A stretch of 64,000 bases of DNA from Sinimarinibacterium arenosum (GCF_005047655.1 NZ_SUKF01000004.1:248001-312000); one strand, 5' to 3'. Shown: positions 8,841 through 17,869, numbered from the stretch's first letter. Notes: a model not told the origin generated them from the letters alone. Made by a program: numbers and translations.

Positions 8841-10574
8841 TTACATCGAGATCGATCCCTTGCGGAAATCGCTACCACCGAGCAAGGCATTGACCAGCAC
8901 CGGTTGACCGGCGCGCGCCAGTTCGCGAGCGGACCGCAGCACCGCGGCTGACTCGCCGTCATTGCGGATCACCAGGCCCTTTGCGCCCAGGCCTTCGGCT
9001 GCGGCGTGGTAGTCGCTGGGGCGCAGCGGACAACCGACATCATCCTTGAGCACCTCAACCTGCTCGCGAGCGATCTGCGACCAGCAGGCGTCGTTGCCCA
9101 CGACCGCAACCAGACCGATACCGTGGCGCACAAAGGTGTCGAACTCCATCAGGCTGTAGCCGAGCGCGCCGTCGCCGAACAGCGTCCACAGTTCGGTCTC
9201 CGGCCGGCACAGCTTGGCCGCCAGCGCGAAGCCCGCACCGACGCCCAGCGTGCCGAATACGCCAGGATCGAGCCAGCTCAGGGCGTCCCTCGGGCTGAGG
9301 ATGTAGGACGCGGTCGCCACAAAATCTCCGCCGTCGGCAACGATCATGCTGTCGTCGGCAAGCTCTCCATCAATCTGCTTGCACAGCGCCAGCGGATTCA
9401 CGCCGCTGTCCGACGGCACCGCCTGCGCGCTGATTTCAGATTCACGCTGCGTATCACGTTCGCGCAGCTCGCCGAACCACGGAGTGCGGTCCGGCACCGA
9501 CGCCGGCGCGGCTTGCGCGACGGCGCGCAGGAACGCTGAAGCATCGGTCACCGCGCCGACCTGCGGGCGGCGATTGAGGCGCAGATCGTGCCGGTTGCGA
9601 TTGACCGCGACCACCGGAGTGCGTGGACGGATGTGCGCGCCGTAATCGAGCCGGAAGTCGCAGGGCACGCCGGCAAGGATCACCAGATCGGCCGCACGCA
9701 ACGCGTCTCGGCGCTTGTGCCGCATCTGCAACGGATGATTCGCGCCGAGCAGGCCGCGCGCCATGCCTGACAGATACACCGGAATGCCGAGCTGTTCCAC
9801 CGCTGCGCGCAAGGCGCTGACGGCGCCGACATCCAGCATGGCCTGACTGCCGATCACCATCAGCGGCCGTTGCGCAGTGGCGATGCGCTGCGCCGCAGCA
9901 GCGACATCGGACGGCTGCGGACTCGGCGGCGTGATCGTTTCCGCCACCTCGGACGGCGCGTGCACCTGGGCAAACTGACGATTCAGGTGCAATCGAAGAT
10001 ACGCCGCAATGGCGTGTTCACCGATGCCGGCACCGGGGCGCGGGGTGGACTTGGCGACGTACCACTGGCGCACCAGCGCCTCGTCGTACAGCAGGTCCAC
10101 CGGGCATTCGAGAAACACCGGGCCGGGCGTGCCCTCCGCCGCAACGCGCAGCGCGCGACGCAGCAGCGGCTCCAGATCGCGCACCCGTTTGGCCTGTGCG
10201 GCCCACTTCACGCTGGAGCGGATCAACGACATCTGGTCGATGTCCTGCAGCGCGCCGCGCCCACGCAATACCGTGGCCGTCGCGCCGCCCAGCAGCACCA
10301 GCGGCGATTGCGCCAGGCGCGCGTTCTGCACCGCCGTCAGTGTGTTGGTGAGGCCCGGACCCGCGGTCACCGCGGCAACACCGGGAATCCCGGTCAGCCG
10401 AGCAACCGCGTCTGCCGCAAATACCGCGGTGGCTTCGTGCCGCGTGTCGACCACGCGGATCCCCTGCGCCTTGCAGCCCACCAGGATGGGCGAGATGTGT
10501 CCGCCGCAAAGCGTGAACAGAAAACGCACGCCCTGCGCTCGCAGGACGCGCCCGATGATTTCGCCCCCATTCAT
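8841..10574 (-). CDS. Thiamine-diphosphate enzyme, ILVBL/2-hydroxyacyl-CoA lyase type
   Basis: This 577-residue protein has the three-domain layout of acetolactate synthase relatives. The N-terminal domain carries the activating glutamate in [20 protein letters not shown] (Glu47) and the GPGLTN segment. The C-terminal thiamine diphosphate/Mg site is [15 protein letters not shown] followed by the asparagine in VVGNDACW. The sequence style ([14 protein letters not shown] at the start, [13 protein letters not shown] near the end) is closer to vertebrate ILVBL (also called HACL2) than to IlvB. No regulatory subunit gene is adjacent, which argues against valine biosynthesis. Cleavage of 2-hydroxyacyl-CoA to an aldehyde one carbon shorter plus formyl-CoA is the best guess; oxalyl-CoA-decarboxylase-like or acyloin chemistry is possible. 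Confidence 0.85.
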   Translation of the reverse strand: MNGGEIIGRVLRAQGVRFLFTLCGGHISPILVGCKAQGIRVVDTRHEATAVFAADAVARLTGIPGVAAVTAGPGLTNTLTAVQNARLAQSPLVLLGGATATVLRGRGALQDIDQMSLIRSSVKWAAQAKRVRDLEPLLRRALRVAAEGTPGPVFLECPVDLLYDEALVRQWYVAKSTPRPGAGIGEHAIAAYLRLHLNRQFAQVHAPSEVAETITPPSPQPSDVAAAAQRIATAQRPLMVIGSQAMLDVGAVSALRAAVEQLGIPVYLSGMARGLLGANHPLQMRHKRRDALRAADLVILAGVPCDFRLDYGAHIRPRTPVVAVNRNRHDLRLNRRPQVGAVTDASAFLRAVAQAAPASVPDRTPWFGELRERDTQRESEISAQAVPSDSGVNPLALCKQIDGELADDSMIVADGGDFVATASYILSPRDALSWLDPGVFGTLGVGAGFALAAKLCRPETELWTLFGDGALGYSLMEFDTFVRHGIGLVAVVGNDACWSQIAREQVEVLKDDVGCPLRPSDYHAAAEGLGAKGLVIRNDGESAAVLRSARELARAGQPVLVNALLGGSDFRKGSISM

Positions 10575-10726
10575 TGATTATTTCCTCTCGGTACGCTGCC
10601 GTAGCATGCGTAGCCCCCACCCGTCCGACCTTGATCCAGATCATCCCGTGCGGATACGGAGGTTTGAGAGGCGGAAATCCTCGGCGCACTGAAGCGATCA
10701 GATCGCCGTTGCCGCGAGCGAGAGCC

Positions 10727-11413
10727 CTAGGACAGCAAGGCCCCCAGCCATCCCAGCCCCAGGAATAGCGCCAGCAAGATACCGCCTGCGAGCCAGCGCC
10801 ACTCCGGGAAGGTCAGATCCGTCGATACCGGCACCAGAACGACCTGCTGTGCCATGAACTTGTACGGCATGTACGGCAGGTAATTGGGATGCGTCACCAG
10901 CTTGAAGAACGTGCGCCGGCTCGGGTACCGCATCATGATGATCCGGCTCCACTCGTCCAGTTCGCGACCGGCGGCATGAATGTCATGGCGGGATGTCTTG
11001 CCACCGATCATCAGCGTGTTTCGCCCCTGTGCCGAACCCGCCATCATTGGATAGGCTCCGAGGCTGAGCGCCAGGGGTACGACATTGTTTTCGTAGTGTG
11101 CATTAGCGTCCTGAGGCGCGCCCTGAAACTCCGGCGCCCCTGGAAAGCGCCGCAGTTCCTCGTGATAGCGCATCAGATTGAGCATGTAGATCGGCTTGCC
11201 GTCATCGGACGCGGCCCACTCACGCAGACGTGCCTGCATGTCGGCCTTCTCAGCCGCCGGCAGCGTGGTCGCTGCCACCTTGGCCAGATAGCCGTCGAGT
11301 TCTTCCGGCGTAATGGCCCCACGCACCAGCCCGGGCACCTGCCACAGCCACACCGCGGCGAAGGCCAGCAGACAGACAGCGCCGACTATGAGCATGTAAT
11401 GACTGGTGAGCAT
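10727..11413 (-). CDS. Membrane-anchored DUF1330-like protein
   Basis: The start is the ATG at 11413 with GGAG nine bases upstream; the reading frame continues further upstream but without gene-like sequence. The 228-residue product has an N-terminal membrane helix (YMLIVGAVCLLAFAAVWLW) and a C-terminal one (GGILLALFLGLGWLGALL). Between them, YMLNLMRYHEE and EWSRIIMMRYPSRRTFF with HPNYLPYMPYKFMA resemble the dimeric alpha-beta barrel of DUF1330. Bacterial DUF1330 proteins are normally soluble and about 95-100 residues, so the membrane anchoring is unusual. Function unknown. Confidence 0.7.
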   Translation of the reverse strand: MLTSHYMLIVGAVCLLAFAAVWLWQVPGLVRGAITPEELDGYLAKVAATTLPAAEKADMQARLREWAASDDGKPIYMLNLMRYHEELRRFPGAPEFQGAPQDANAHYENNVVPLALSLGAYPMMAGSAQGRNTLMIGGKTSRHDIHAAGRELDEWSRIIMMRYPSRRTFFKLVTHPNYLPYMPYKFMAQQVVLVPVSTDLTFPEWRWLAGGILLALFLGLGWLGALLS

Positions 11414-11535
11414 CAAGAACTCCAAATCGTCTAGTAAAAGCCGCCGCTCATCCGCACCACGAGCAACTGACGCCGCCAACGGTTCCGCAGAACCGAGACC
11501 CTGCATCCATCCTGTGGGCGACACGCCCTGCAGAC

Positions 11536-11573
11536 TTGTCATCAACGCACTGCAGGTTGTCATTTCCAGACAG
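11536..11573 (+). promoter_or_regulatory. Candidate AraC operator: 21-bp direct repeat
   Basis: Half-sites TTGTCATCAACGCACTG (11536) and TTGTCATTTCCAGACAG (11557) are 21 bp apart. The site is about 120-160 bases upstream of the DUF1330-like start and about 240 bases upstream of the AraC start. Confidence 0.65.
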
Positions 11574-11752
11574 TGCGCACGTCGCATCAGGCCAGGCGCG
11601 GATCGGGACAGAGCGCATTGCCGCTGCTTCCATCGGAGGCAGCGCAGAATCCACGGCGAGTCACCCCGGGGAAATTCCCCGCGGGCATCGTGCTATCGTT
11701 GGGACGCCTCCTGCCCATCAAGCCCGATCGGTAAAAAATCAATGTCAGGGGC

Positions 11753-11790
11753 TTGCCATTTCCCTACTTTGTGTTGTCATTTCTGGACAG
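11753..11790 (+). promoter_or_regulatory. Candidate AraC operator adjacent to AraC start
   Basis: Half-sites TTGCCATTTCCCTACTT (11753) and TTGTCATTTCTGGACAG (11774) are 21 bp apart and end 24 bases before the TTG start codon at 11815. A site this close to the start would lie over or downstream of the promoter, which fits autorepression. Confidence 0.68.
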
Positions 11791-11814
11791 GCAAAGGACC
11801 TGGAGGAGAGAACA

Positions 11815-12843
11815 TTGGCAACCCGAGGCGCCCCGCTGCTACCGGCACGTTACTACGTGCTGTTCTGCGATTGGCTGAAATCCGTGGGCGTCAATATCGA
11901 ACAGCTGCTGAAGCAGTCGCGCATCGATGCGAACGAGTTCTTCGGCCCCGACGCGATGCTGACGCTGGAACAGGTCGACGCGCTGCTGGATCAATCGTTC
12001 GAAGCCACCGGCCGGCCTGATCTGGGCTTCGACTGGGGGCGACAGATCAAGCTCAGCTCGCACGACATCCTGGGCTACGCCTTGCTCAGCAGCCCGACGC
12101 TGGATTACGCACTGCGATTGAGCTCACGCTTCTATCGCCTGATGACGCCGACCTTCCGCCTGAGCTACCGACGCAATGCCGAAGTCGCGGAAATGGAGTT
12201 CAGCCCGGTCATGTCGATGAAGCCGCAGACACTGCGTTTTCATATCGAAGGGATCTCGGTCTCGGTACATGACCAGGTGAGAATCCTGCTCGGCGGCACC
12301 ATGCCACCGTACGACTACTACGTCTCGATCGCGCAGCCGGCCTATCACCAACGCTATCGCGAGCTGAACCCGGCGCGCTGGCACTTCGAGGCGCAGCAGA
12401 CTCCCGGCATGCGTGTTGCGCTGAGCGCCAATCTGGTTGACCGGACGCTGGAAATGTCGGACCGGACGGCTTTGCAGATGGCGGAGTCGCGCTGCGAGGC
12501 CTTGCTGGAGCATGTCAGCCAGGGCTCAGGACTCGCCGACTGGGTGACGATGATGCTGCACGAAGCCCGCGACGGCATGCCCACGCTGGACGATCTCGCG
12601 CACATCCTGCACATCACCTCGCGCACGCTGGACCGCCGCCTGCGCAAGGAGGGTCAGCACTTTCTCGACATCGCAAAACAGGTCCGCCACGAAAAGGCGC
12701 GCAATCTGCTTGCCGGCGGAAAGATGTCGGTCACCCAGGTCGCGCTGCAATTGGGTTACCAGGATGTCGCCAACTTCACCCGGGCCTTCAAGCGCGACAG
12801 TGGCATGAGTCCAACTGAATTCATCAGCGCCGAACGCAAGTAG
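11815..12843 (+). CDS. AraC-family transcriptional regulator, TTG start
   Basis: The best start is the TTG at 11815, directly after GGAGGAGAGAACA; the open frame extends further upstream but through the operator sites. The product is 342 residues. It has the OruR-type N-terminal domain (LPARYYVLFCDWLKSVGVNI through about residue 200) and C-terminal paired helix-turn-helix units (LAHILHITSRTLDRRLRKEG and VTQVALQLGYQDVANFTRAF). It is flanked by the DUF1330-like gene and, convergently, the aldehyde dehydrogenase. A 21-bp operator pair overlaps its leader, so it may regulate itself. Confidence 0.88.
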   Translation: MATRGAPLLPARYYVLFCDWLKSVGVNIEQLLKQSRIDANEFFGPDAMLTLEQVDALLDQSFEATGRPDLGFDWGRQIKLSSHDILGYALLSSPTLDYALRLSSRFYRLMTPTFRLSYRRNAEVAEMEFSPVMSMKPQTLRFHIEGISVSVHDQVRILLGGTMPPYDYYVSIAQPAYHQRYRELNPARWHFEAQQTPGMRVALSANLVDRTLEMSDRTALQMAESRCEALLEHVSQGSGLADWVTMMLHEARDGMPTLDDLAHILHITSRTLDRRLRKEGQHFLDIAKQVRHEKARNLLAGGKMSVTQVALQLGYQDVANFTRAFKRDSGMSPTEFISAERK

Positions 12844-12884
12844 TCTGGCAGTCCGGAGGCTGCCGCCCTCCGCGTGCGTGATGC

Positions 12885-14321
12885 TCAGAGGCTGACGGCC
12901 CCCATCACGGCCTTGAGCTGGGTGAATTCCTCGATGCCAGCCGCGCCCCACTCGCGCCCGAGACCGGAACGCTTGTAGCCACCGAACGGCGCGTGCAGAT
13001 CGAGGCCCGCGCCATTGAGGTGAACCATGCCGGTGCGCAAGCGCCGCGCCACGGCACTGGCGCGCTCGATGCTTCCACCCCAGACGTAGCCGGACAGGCC
13101 GTACTCGCTGTCATTGGCCATGGCGACCGCTTCGTCTTCACTACGATACGGAATGATCGTCAGCACCGGCCCGAAAATCTCTTCGCGCGCGATCCGCGCC
13201 TGATTGTCTGCGGCGACGAAGACGGTCGGCCGCGCGTAATAACCCTGCGTCAGTCCGTCCGGACGGCCCAGCCCGCCGGCCACCAGGGTCGCACCCTCGT
13301 CGATGCCGGCAGCGATCAGGGCTTGCACACGCTGAAACTGGCGTGCGTTGGCGATCGGTCCGGTGGTGGTGCGCGCGTCGAGGGGATCGCCCACCACCAG
13401 TTGCTGCACGGCCTCGGCAGCAATCTGTTCAACCTCGGCCAGCATTGCCGCCGGCACCAGCATGCGCGACGGCGCGTTACAGCTCTGCCCGCTGTTAATC
13501 ATCATCTGCAGCACGCCTTGCGTCACCGCCTGCTTCAGCGGCGCGTCCTCCAGGATGATGTTGGCAGACTTTCCGCCCAGCTCCAGTGACACGCGCTTGA
13601 TCGAGTCAGCACCGTTTCTGGCGACTGCAGCGCCTGCGGCGGTCGAACCGGTGAGCGACACCATGTCGACCTTCGGATGCGTCGCCATGCTCGGCCCGAT
13701 CTCCGGCCCCATGCCCCAGACCAGGTTGAACACCCCGGCGGGAGCACCGGCTTCGTCGAGAATCTCCGCCAGCAGATGCGCCGACAGCGGCGCCAGATCC
13801 GAGGGTTTGAGCACCACGGTACATCCGGCCAGCAAGGCCGGCGCGAGCTTGCAGGCGATCTGGTTCATCGGCCAGTTCCACGGCGTGATCAGCGAGCACA
13901 CACCGACGGGTTCGCGCAGCAGCACCGTACTGCCCTGCGTGCGCTCCCACTCGAAGTGCTCGGCCAGCGCTGCTGCGATCTGAAAATGCCACAAGCCGAT
14001 CGGTGCCTGCAGCGTCCTGGAGAGCTGCTCGTAGGGCGCGCCCATCTCGGTCGTGATCGCCAGCGCCATCTCCTCCACGCGGCGCTCGTACACCGCAGCT
14101 ATACGCTGCAGCAGCGCCAATCGCTCGCTCAGCGGCGTCGCCGCATAGGCCGGAAACGCGCGGTACGCCGCATCGATGGCGCGCTCAAGATCGGCCGCAC
14201 CGCCCATGTGAACGCTCGCAATTGGCTGCTCCGTCGCCGGATTGATGACCGCGACAGCAGACGCAGCTGCGGTCGAGGCCTGCCACTGGCCGTCGATGTA
14301 ATGCCGATCGAAAGTACGCAT
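12885..14321 (-). CDS. NAD(P)-dependent aldehyde dehydrogenase
   Basis: The start is the ATG at 14321 (MRTFDRHYIDGQW), with GGAG upstream; the longer frame reading back into the upstream gene is not used. The 478-residue protein has all ALDH landmarks: the coenzyme-domain VSLTGSTAAGAAVARNG, the glutamate motif LELGGKSANIILEDA, and the catalytic cysteine in NSGQSCNAPSRM. The C-terminal EIFGPVLTIIPY and GYKRSGLGREWG match the superfamily. It follows the propeller gene by 52 bases and is probably co-transcribed with it. It oxidises an aldehyde to the acid; fatty aldehyde is a reasonable inference from context. Confidence 0.92.
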   Translation of the reverse strand: MRTFDRHYIDGQWQASTAAASAVAVINPATEQPIASVHMGGAADLERAIDAAYRAFPAYAATPLSERLALLQRIAAVYERRVEEMALAITTEMGAPYEQLSRTLQAPIGLWHFQIAAALAEHFEWERTQGSTVLLREPVGVCSLITPWNWPMNQIACKLAPALLAGCTVVLKPSDLAPLSAHLLAEILDEAGAPAGVFNLVWGMGPEIGPSMATHPKVDMVSLTGSTAAGAAVARNGADSIKRVSLELGGKSANIILEDAPLKQAVTQGVLQMMINSGQSCNAPSRMLVPAAMLAEVEQIAAEAVQQLVVGDPLDARTTTGPIANARQFQRVQALIAAGIDEGATLVAGGLGRPDGLTQGYYARPTVFVAADNQARIAREEIFGPVLTIIPYRSEDEAVAMANDSEYGLSGYVWGGSIERASAVARRLRTGMVHLNGAGLDLHAPFGGYKRSGLGREWGAAGIEEFTQLKAVMGAVSL

Positions 14322-14373
14322 ACCGCTGCTCCGTGCAGAGTTGGAATTCAGCAACGATCCGTCAAAGCCGTGC

Positions 14374-16173
14374 TCAGCTCGCGCCGAGGATCGCGGCGCG
14401 ATCGTCGGCACCGCCTTCGGGATCGACGCACAGGAACGACGGTACCCCATCCTCGATCGCGTACGAGGGCAGATTGGACTGACTCGAGCACGCCTGCCCG
14501 TCGGAGGTGAACTCCCAGTCGCGCAGCCAGGTGACGCGGGTCGGACTCGGATAGGTCACGAAGGTCTTGGTCGCCGGGATGAAGCGGAACCAGCGATCCG
14601 ACATGTTCGAGGTGATCCAGATGTCTCCGGTGATCGGGTGGACGTTGAGTGCGTACGGCACCTCGTACTCGTTCGGGGCCAGCAGCGGCAGCGGATAGCT
14701 TTCGAACTTCTGGGTCCTGGTGTCGTAGCTCATCAAGGCGCTGTCGTCGAATGCGGGAATCCACAGCACCCCGTTCTTGTCGAAGCGTGGACGGCGCGGT
14801 CCCTTCAACGGCGTGTCGATTTCGGTCACTTCCTGCGTGACCGGATCGATGCGTCCGATCTTGTTCAGATAGAGCTTGGCGTACCAGATCGATCCGTCGA
14901 CCGGATTGACGTCGATGCCATAGGGGAAGTTGAGGATCGAGTGACCGAGATTGGCGAACTTGTGCGGCGACAGCTTCAGCTGCAGATCATTGCCCGGGAA
15001 CCAGGCCGCGAGCTTCATCACCACCGGCAGCGCCATGTCGGTCAGCCAGCGCCAGAAGCCGTTATGCGGCAGGCTGATGACCGTGAAGGTTTCGGTCTTG
15101 GGATCGAAACGAACGACTTCATTCGACAGCACCACGGTGAACCAGACGATGTCGTTCTTGTCGACGCGAATCGTATGCGGATACAGGTGCCGGTGCCCCA
15201 GCTCATAGACCTTGAACTCGCGCGTCTTCGGGTCGAACGACGCCACCGACGATGACAGTGCGTTGGTGATCCAGAACCGACCATCGCTGGTCTGCGCCAG
15301 ACTGTGCGGACCGTGCTTGCCGGAGAACACGCCGATCGGCAGCGGAATGCCCGACAGCACACCCCCCGTGGGCAGGTCGATATCCGGTTCATGGAAGGTC
15401 TCGATCTTGTTGGTCTTGCGATCAAGGAACCACACCACGTCGTGGCCTTCGTCGGCACCGTACAGATTGTCGTCCTGCCCGACCGCCGCATCGTGAATGA
15501 ACGACAGTCCGTCGCCGACCAGCCATTCCTCAACCTTGGCGTTTTTCAGTTCGGGACTGACGTCGTAGCTCTGGATCGCCTTGACCGGATCAGGGGTGAA
15601 TCCGCGCGTCAGCGTTCCGGCGATACCGTTGGCATCCGCGTCTGTCAGCATCGCGAAATAGCCTTCCATGCGCCGGATGGTCGCGCGCCACGCCGTCTCT
15701 TCCCGCGGCACGCGCGTCAGCGAGTTGCCCATCTGGTGACAGTAGTTGCACTGGCTGACGAAGGCGGCGCGCAAGTCGGGGTTGTCCCATTGCAGCTTGG
15801 TCAGATGCGCTGACGCGGTCAGCGTGTCCGACAGCTTCTGCGGATCGCTGATTTTCTCGACGGTGAAGTCGACCTGCGCGGTCGTCTCACCCTGTACCTC
15901 GACGGTTTGCACCTCGTCCTCGAAGTACGGCACCCGCGCCCGCACTGCCAGCACACCGTCGTAGCCGGTGCGGATGGCATAGCTGCCATCTTCGGCAGTG
16001 TAGACCGTGGTCTTGCGCTGCTTGTCGGCGTTGAACACCGTCACCAGCGCACCGGACACCGGCGCGCCGGACGCCGTCACCACGTGGCCGGAAAACTGTG
16101 CGGCCGGCGCTGCGGGACTGCCGAGCGCAGCAGTCAGGGCAATGCCGGAAAACAACAGGGATCTGAGACGCAT
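14374..16173 (-). CDS. Secreted protein: carboxypeptidase-regulatory-like domain, CxxCH heme site, streptogramin-lyase-like propeller
   Basis: This 599-residue protein has a signal peptide ending in SPAAPAAQ. Residues about 25-110 look like a carboxypeptidase-regulatory (transthyretin-like) domain (SGHVVTASGAPVSGALVTVF). A single c-type heme motif follows, CNYCH, in FVSQCNYCHQMGNSLTR at about residue 140. From about residue 210 to the end the sequence has the Vgb/NHL beta-propeller pattern (GPHSLAQTSDGRFWITN, PYGIDVNPVDGSIWYAKL, PYALNVHPITGDIWITSN). A periplasmic redox or lactonase-like enzyme is possible; the true reaction is unknown. It leads an operon with the aldehyde dehydrogenase. Confidence 0.82.
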   Translation of the reverse strand: MRLRSLLFSGIALTAALGSPAAPAAQFSGHVVTASGAPVSGALVTVFNADKQRKTTVYTAEDGSYAIRTGYDGVLAVRARVPYFEDEVQTVEVQGETTAQVDFTVEKISDPQKLSDTLTASAHLTKLQWDNPDLRAAFVSQCNYCHQMGNSLTRVPREETAWRATIRRMEGYFAMLTDADANGIAGTLTRGFTPDPVKAIQSYDVSPELKNAKVEEWLVGDGLSFIHDAAVGQDDNLYGADEGHDVVWFLDRKTNKIETFHEPDIDLPTGGVLSGIPLPIGVFSGKHGPHSLAQTSDGRFWITNALSSSVASFDPKTREFKVYELGHRHLYPHTIRVDKNDIVWFTVVLSNEVVRFDPKTETFTVISLPHNGFWRWLTDMALPVVMKLAAWFPGNDLQLKLSPHKFANLGHSILNFPYGIDVNPVDGSIWYAKLYLNKIGRIDPVTQEVTEIDTPLKGPRRPRFDKNGVLWIPAFDDSALMSYDTRTQKFESYPLPLLAPNEYEVPYALNVHPITGDIWITSNMSDRWFRFIPATKTFVTYPSPTRVTWLRDWEFTSDGQACSSQSNLPSYAIEDGVPSFLCVDPEGGADDRAAILGAS

Positions 16174-16838
16174 GGCGAACTCCTGGAAGACTCAAATGTG
16201 AACAGCGGAGGTCTCGACCGCGAGATGCTCTGCGGTGATCCAGCCGGCGCTGCGGACAATGAAACGGACACTGTAATCTGCGGTTTCACGCGCCTTCGGC
16301 AACCACCGCGACGCCTCAAACACCTGCGGCAGCCGATCCCGGATTTCGAGCACCACGGCAGCGCCGGCAGCAGACGTTGCAGACGTTGCAGACGCGAGGG
16401 TTTGAGCTTTCGATTTCACGGCTGCGACAGTTCACGCGGTCGGCGCAGCTCGGCGACCAGCTCCTGGACGAAATCAGACGATGCGCCCCTGGGCACGGAG
16501 AAGATCTGCCGGCCGGCGACATGCGCACGCATCGACGGCGACTCCAGATGCAGGAACATTGCGTCCATCGGGGACAGCTTTCGGGTCACGGCGTGGAACC
16601 TTCACGGTGAGATTGACCCATGCATGGTCTGCTTGCGGCGCGCTGCAAACTTGTCATTTGCCGACTTCACCTTGTCATTGTCGGACACGACGACGGACGG
16701 CGCCCGCGAACTGAGCCCAAATCACGGCAGTCGGCGCCCAAACGTGCGGCGATTGCACGACAGAACCGCACCTCGACTGTTCTCAATCCAGCGCAGGGAC
16801 CTTAATGTGTCGCACCAGAACGAGGAGCGGGACCGCGG
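16174..16838. promoter_or_regulatory. 665-base divergent control region
   Basis: This long gap separates the propeller/ALDH operon (minus) from an AraC-family gene (plus). It holds a 21-bp operator pair at 16651-16688 and a short 9-bp repeat (CAGACGTTG, two and two-thirds copies) at 16371-16394. A 75-codon minus-strand frame at 16192-16419 starts with GTG, has no ribosome site and no recognisable family, so I do not call it. Otherwise nothing is seen. Confidence 0.5.
16651..16688 (+). promoter_or_regulatory. Candidate AraC operator: 21-bp direct repeat
   Basis: Half-sites TTGTCATTTGCCGACTT (16651) and TTGTCATTGTCGGACAC (16672) are exactly 21 bp apart. This is one of the clearest pairs because both halves keep TTGTCATT and the GAC core. 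It lies about 150 bases upstream of the AraC gene at 16839. Confidence 0.7.
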
Positions 16839-17852
16839 GTGAGCGAGCACCGGATTCCCATCATTTACAGCCGCATCATTGCCTCGGCCGTCGGCAGGAA
16901 GGCGGCCGAGTTGCGTCCTGCGCTTCCCGGGGGGCTTTCTTCGGGCGCGGATGGCTATATGTCCGGCGCGCAGTACGAGGCACTGCTGCGGGCTGCATGC
17001 GCGGTCTCCGCAGACCCGCTGATTGCCTTGAAGGCCGGCGCCAATATTCCGTTCAGCGTGCACGGGCCGCTGGGCATCGCCGCCATGTCGAGCGCGACGC
17101 TGGGTGATGCCCTGTCGGTGATCGGTCGTTACGCCGCCTTGCGCAGTCCGTTCTGCGCGATGCAGGCCGTGGAAGACAGCGATACCGTGATTTTCTTGTT
17201 TCAGATGGATACCAGCCTGCACGATCAGACCGATGCTGCGCTGGATTTCATCCTGTCGACCATCGGCTGTTCGATCTCGAGCCTGATCGCCGAGCCGCTG
17301 GCGACATTCCGTCTTGAGCTCAGGCGCAGAAAGCCGGCGCAGGCCCGCGAGTACACCCGGATTCTGGGCTGCGATGTGGTGTTCGGCGCAGCACGGAACG
17401 CCTTCGTGATCAGCAAGGACAGCCTGGCGACACCGCTGCTGGGCGCGAATCCGGAAGAGTTCGACAAAGCCCTCGAACGCCTGCGCAGCATGCACCTTCC
17501 ACAGGGACGCCTGCCGCTGCTGCGCGAACGAGTGATCAATGTTTTCGCGAACCGCAGCGGACATCTGTGTGCTCTGCCCGAGTGCGCACGCTCGCTCGGT
17601 ATGTCGACACGAACGCTCCAGCGCAAGTTGCGCGCCGAGGGCCTGTCATTCGAAACGCTGCGCGACACCTGGCTGAGCGAGCAGGCGCTGGACTTGCTGC
17701 TGCGCGAACACCTGTCGGTGGAAGTCACCGCAACGCTGCTTGGTTACAGCGAGATCGCCAATTTCCGTCGCTCGTTCCGACGCTGGCATGGCGTGGCCCC
17801 CGCGGCCTACCGCGCACGCCAGGCCAAGACACGCGCCCGCACTCGCCGGTAG
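16839..17852 (+). CDS. AraC-family transcriptional regulator, GTG start
   Basis: The GTG at 16839 follows GAGGAGCGG; the product is 337 residues. It has the same architecture as the regulators at 2936 and 11815: an OruR-type N-terminal domain (VHGPLGIAAMSSATLGDALS) and C-terminal DNA-binding helices (CARSLGMSTRTLQRKLRAEG and VTATLLGYSEIANFRRSFRR). The tail is arginine-rich. It is followed 116 bases later by the Baeyer-Villiger monooxygenase, whose leader carries a distinct 21-bp direct repeat; this regulator is the natural candidate for that site. Confidence 0.9.
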   Translation: MSEHRIPIIYSRIIASAVGRKAAELRPALPGGLSSGADGYMSGAQYEALLRAACAVSADPLIALKAGANIPFSVHGPLGIAAMSSATLGDALSVIGRYAALRSPFCAMQAVEDSDTVIFLFQMDTSLHDQTDAALDFILSTIGCSISSLIAEPLATFRLELRRRKPAQAREYTRILGCDVVFGAARNAFVISKDSLATPLLGANPEEFDKALERLRSMHLPQGRLPLLRERVINVFANRSGHLCALPECARSLGMSTRTLQRKLRAEGLSFETLRDTWLSEQALDLLLREHLSVEVTATLLGYSEIANFRRSFRRWHGVAPAAYRARQAKTRARTRR

Positions 17853-17869
17853 TACCGGTTTCCGGGTCA

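Larger units (their letters stand above)
11414..11814. promoter_or_regulatory. Divergent control region with two 21-bp operator pairs
   Basis: This 401-base region lies between the DUF1330-like gene (minus) and an AraC-family gene (plus). It holds two candidate AraC operators on the plus strand. The first has half-sites starting at 11536 and 11557 (TTGTCATTTCCAGACAG). The second has half-sites starting at 11753 (TTGCCATTTCCCTAC) and 11774 (TTGTCATTTCTGGACAG). Both pairs have a 21-bp period. The second ends 24 bases before the AraC start codon and could mediate autoregulation. No open reading frame in this region looks genuine. Confidence 0.65.

Noticed and set aside
16192-16419. 75-codon minus-strand frame upstream of the propeller gene
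   Set aside because: GTG start without ribosome site, no recognisable family, and it lies in the divergent control region.
15907-16842. 311-codon plus-strand frame
   Set aside because: It is antisense to the signal and N-terminal part of the propeller gene and continues across the intergenic region; its composition is that of a shadow frame.
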